Assembly (NCBI GenBank): GCA_019751475.1
Contig: JAIENH010000051.1
Location: 1 to 6,609, forward strand
Source of the DNA: Cyclobacteriaceae bacterium
GTDB taxonomy: Bacteria > Bacteroidota > Bacteroidia > Cytophagales > Cyclobacteriaceae
Length of the DNA stretch: 6,609 nucleotides
Direction: 5' to 3'
This document shows positions 6,245-6,609 of the stretch, in pieces. Each line of letters begins with the position of its first letter. The first letter of the stretch is position 1. The notes beneath the pieces were generated by a model. The model was not told the origin of the DNA and did not search any database. It saw only the letters and a list, made by a program, of their open reading frames with translations. A program made the position numbers and the translations under genes.

Positions 6245-6364
6245 AGACCCGCGTAGTGATTGTGCGTCTACAAACTGGAAAAAACATATCACCATGATCG
6301 CGCAACAAAGAGAAAATCTTTTAAACCACTCATACTCACCACAATTCGTTATGCACCAGCCCAC

Positions 6365-6394
6365 TTGTTACTTGCCGAACAACGATTAATTTTG
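6365..6394 (+). promoter_or_regulatory. Bacteroidetes-type promoter of the GT2 glycosyltransferase
   Basis: TTG at 6365-6367 is separated by 19 nt from TAATTTTG at 6387-6394. The latter is an exact fit to the Bacteroidetes -7 consensus TAnnTTTG, and the spacing is the typical one. Transcription would begin near 6400, leaving a leader of about 11 nt before the GTG start at 6411. This supports that start and means the gene is transcribed apart from kdsB. Confidence 0.6.
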
Positions 6395-6410
6395 TCGCTC
6401 AACCACACAC

Positions 6411-6609
6411 GTGAGCAACGCACTCGTCATTATCCCCACCTACAACGAACGGGAAAACATCCAGGGGATTATTGATGCGGTCTTTTCGCAACCCAAAGAC
6501 TTTGACTTACTCATTGTAGATGATGGATCCCCCGATGGCACCGCAGAGGTGGTGAAAGATCTTCAGAAAAATTATAACACAAACGAGGTGCGGCTACACT
6601 TGATGCAGC
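6411..6609 (+). CDS. GT2 glycosyltransferase, polyprenol-phosphate mannose synthase-like (3' end missing)
   Basis: Only the first 66 codons are in the window. The fragment starts SNALVIIPTYNEREN and carries DDGSPDGT at residues 37-44, the nucleotide-sugar-binding part of the GT2 GT-A fold. The VIIPTYNERENI plus VDDGSPDGTAEVV combination is typical of dolichyl/polyprenol-phosphate mannosyltransferases, which move mannose (or another hexose) from a GDP- or UDP-sugar to a lipid phosphate at the inner membrane face. Donor and acceptor cannot be judged without the rest of the protein, including whether it has C-terminal membrane helices. The GTG at 6411 is taken as start: the frame is closed by TAA at 6387-6389, no ATG lies between, and a promoter sits just upstream. 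ArnC/DPM-like transferases for other lipid-linked sugars are the main alternative. Confidence 0.85.
   Translation, partial: MSNALVIIPTYNERENIQGIIDAVFSQPKDFDLLIVDDGSPDGTAEVVKDLQKNYNTNEVRLHLMQ

Larger units (their letters stand above)
6108..6410. other. Gap between kdsB and the GT2 gene: hairpin plus promoter, no gene
   Basis: This 303-bp region carries no convincing protein gene. A 71-residue frame from TTG 6260 lacks any recognisable motif and overlaps the glycosyltransferase in a different frame. I see no tRNA-like fold. It contains the hairpin at 6217-6244 and the promoter at 6365-6394. A 9-bp inverted pair, GTTGCGCGA (6122-6130) and TCGCGCAAC (6298-6306), brackets the hairpin but is too short to be decisive. 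Confidence 0.6.

Noticed and set aside
6122..6306. 9-bp inverted pair GTTGCGCGA / TCGCGCAAC bracketing the hairpin
   Set aside because: It is short and not centred on the hairpin; a chance match cannot be excluded, so it is not called a mobile element.
6260..6475. 71-residue plus-strand frame beginning with TTG
   Set aside because: It overlaps the clearly recognisable glycosyltransferase in another frame and shows no motif.

Overview
The window looks like chromosomal DNA from a Gram-negative member of the Bacteroidota, most likely of the Cytophagales type. The evidence is the mix of genes (a Kdo-activating enzyme for lipopolysaccharide, an OmpA-type protein with an N-terminal jelly-roll-like domain, a TIGR02757/DUF2400 protein), the general absence of Shine-Dalgarno sequences before starts, and at least one promoter matching the Bacteroidetes TTG-N19-TAnnTTTG form. 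This placement is inference. No phylogenetic marker long enough to fix a genus is present.

Layout. (a) 1-746 (+): the C-terminal part of a long-form Sua5/TsaC threonylcarbamoyl-AMP synthase, cut by the window start. (b) 747-1033: a gap between two convergent genes, holding a 169-bp element (793-961) with 17-bp terminal inverted repeats and internal hairpins, flanked by inverted copies of an 8-bp CGCAGATT repeat. One of the repeats lies inside the sua5 coding end. (c) 3920-1034 (-): a compact three-gene operon encoding a 3xLysM protein with an RlpA-like C-terminal barrel, an OmpA-family protein, and a TIGR02757/DUF2400 protein, with gaps of only 3 and 7 nt. (d) 3921-4014: a short divergent regulatory region. 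(e) 4015-6107 (+): a long-form NfeD membrane-bound serine protease followed by kdsB, coupled by an ATGA overlap. (f) 6108-6410: a gap with a perfect 11-bp GC-rich hairpin and a strong Bacteroidetes-type promoter. (g) 6411-end (+): the start of a GT2 glycosyltransferase resembling polyprenol-phosphate mannose synthase, with a GTG start.

Functionally most of the window concerns the cell envelope: peptidoglycan binding (LysM, OmpA), membrane quality control (NfeD), lipopolysaccharide core synthesis (KdsB) and lipid-linked sugar synthesis (GT2). Sua5 serves tRNA t6A modification, and the TIGR02757 protein has no established function. I see no defence system, CRISPR array, prophage or rRNA/tRNA gene. 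The most unusual signal is the MITE-like element and its nested flanking repeats between sua5 and the TIGR02757 gene.
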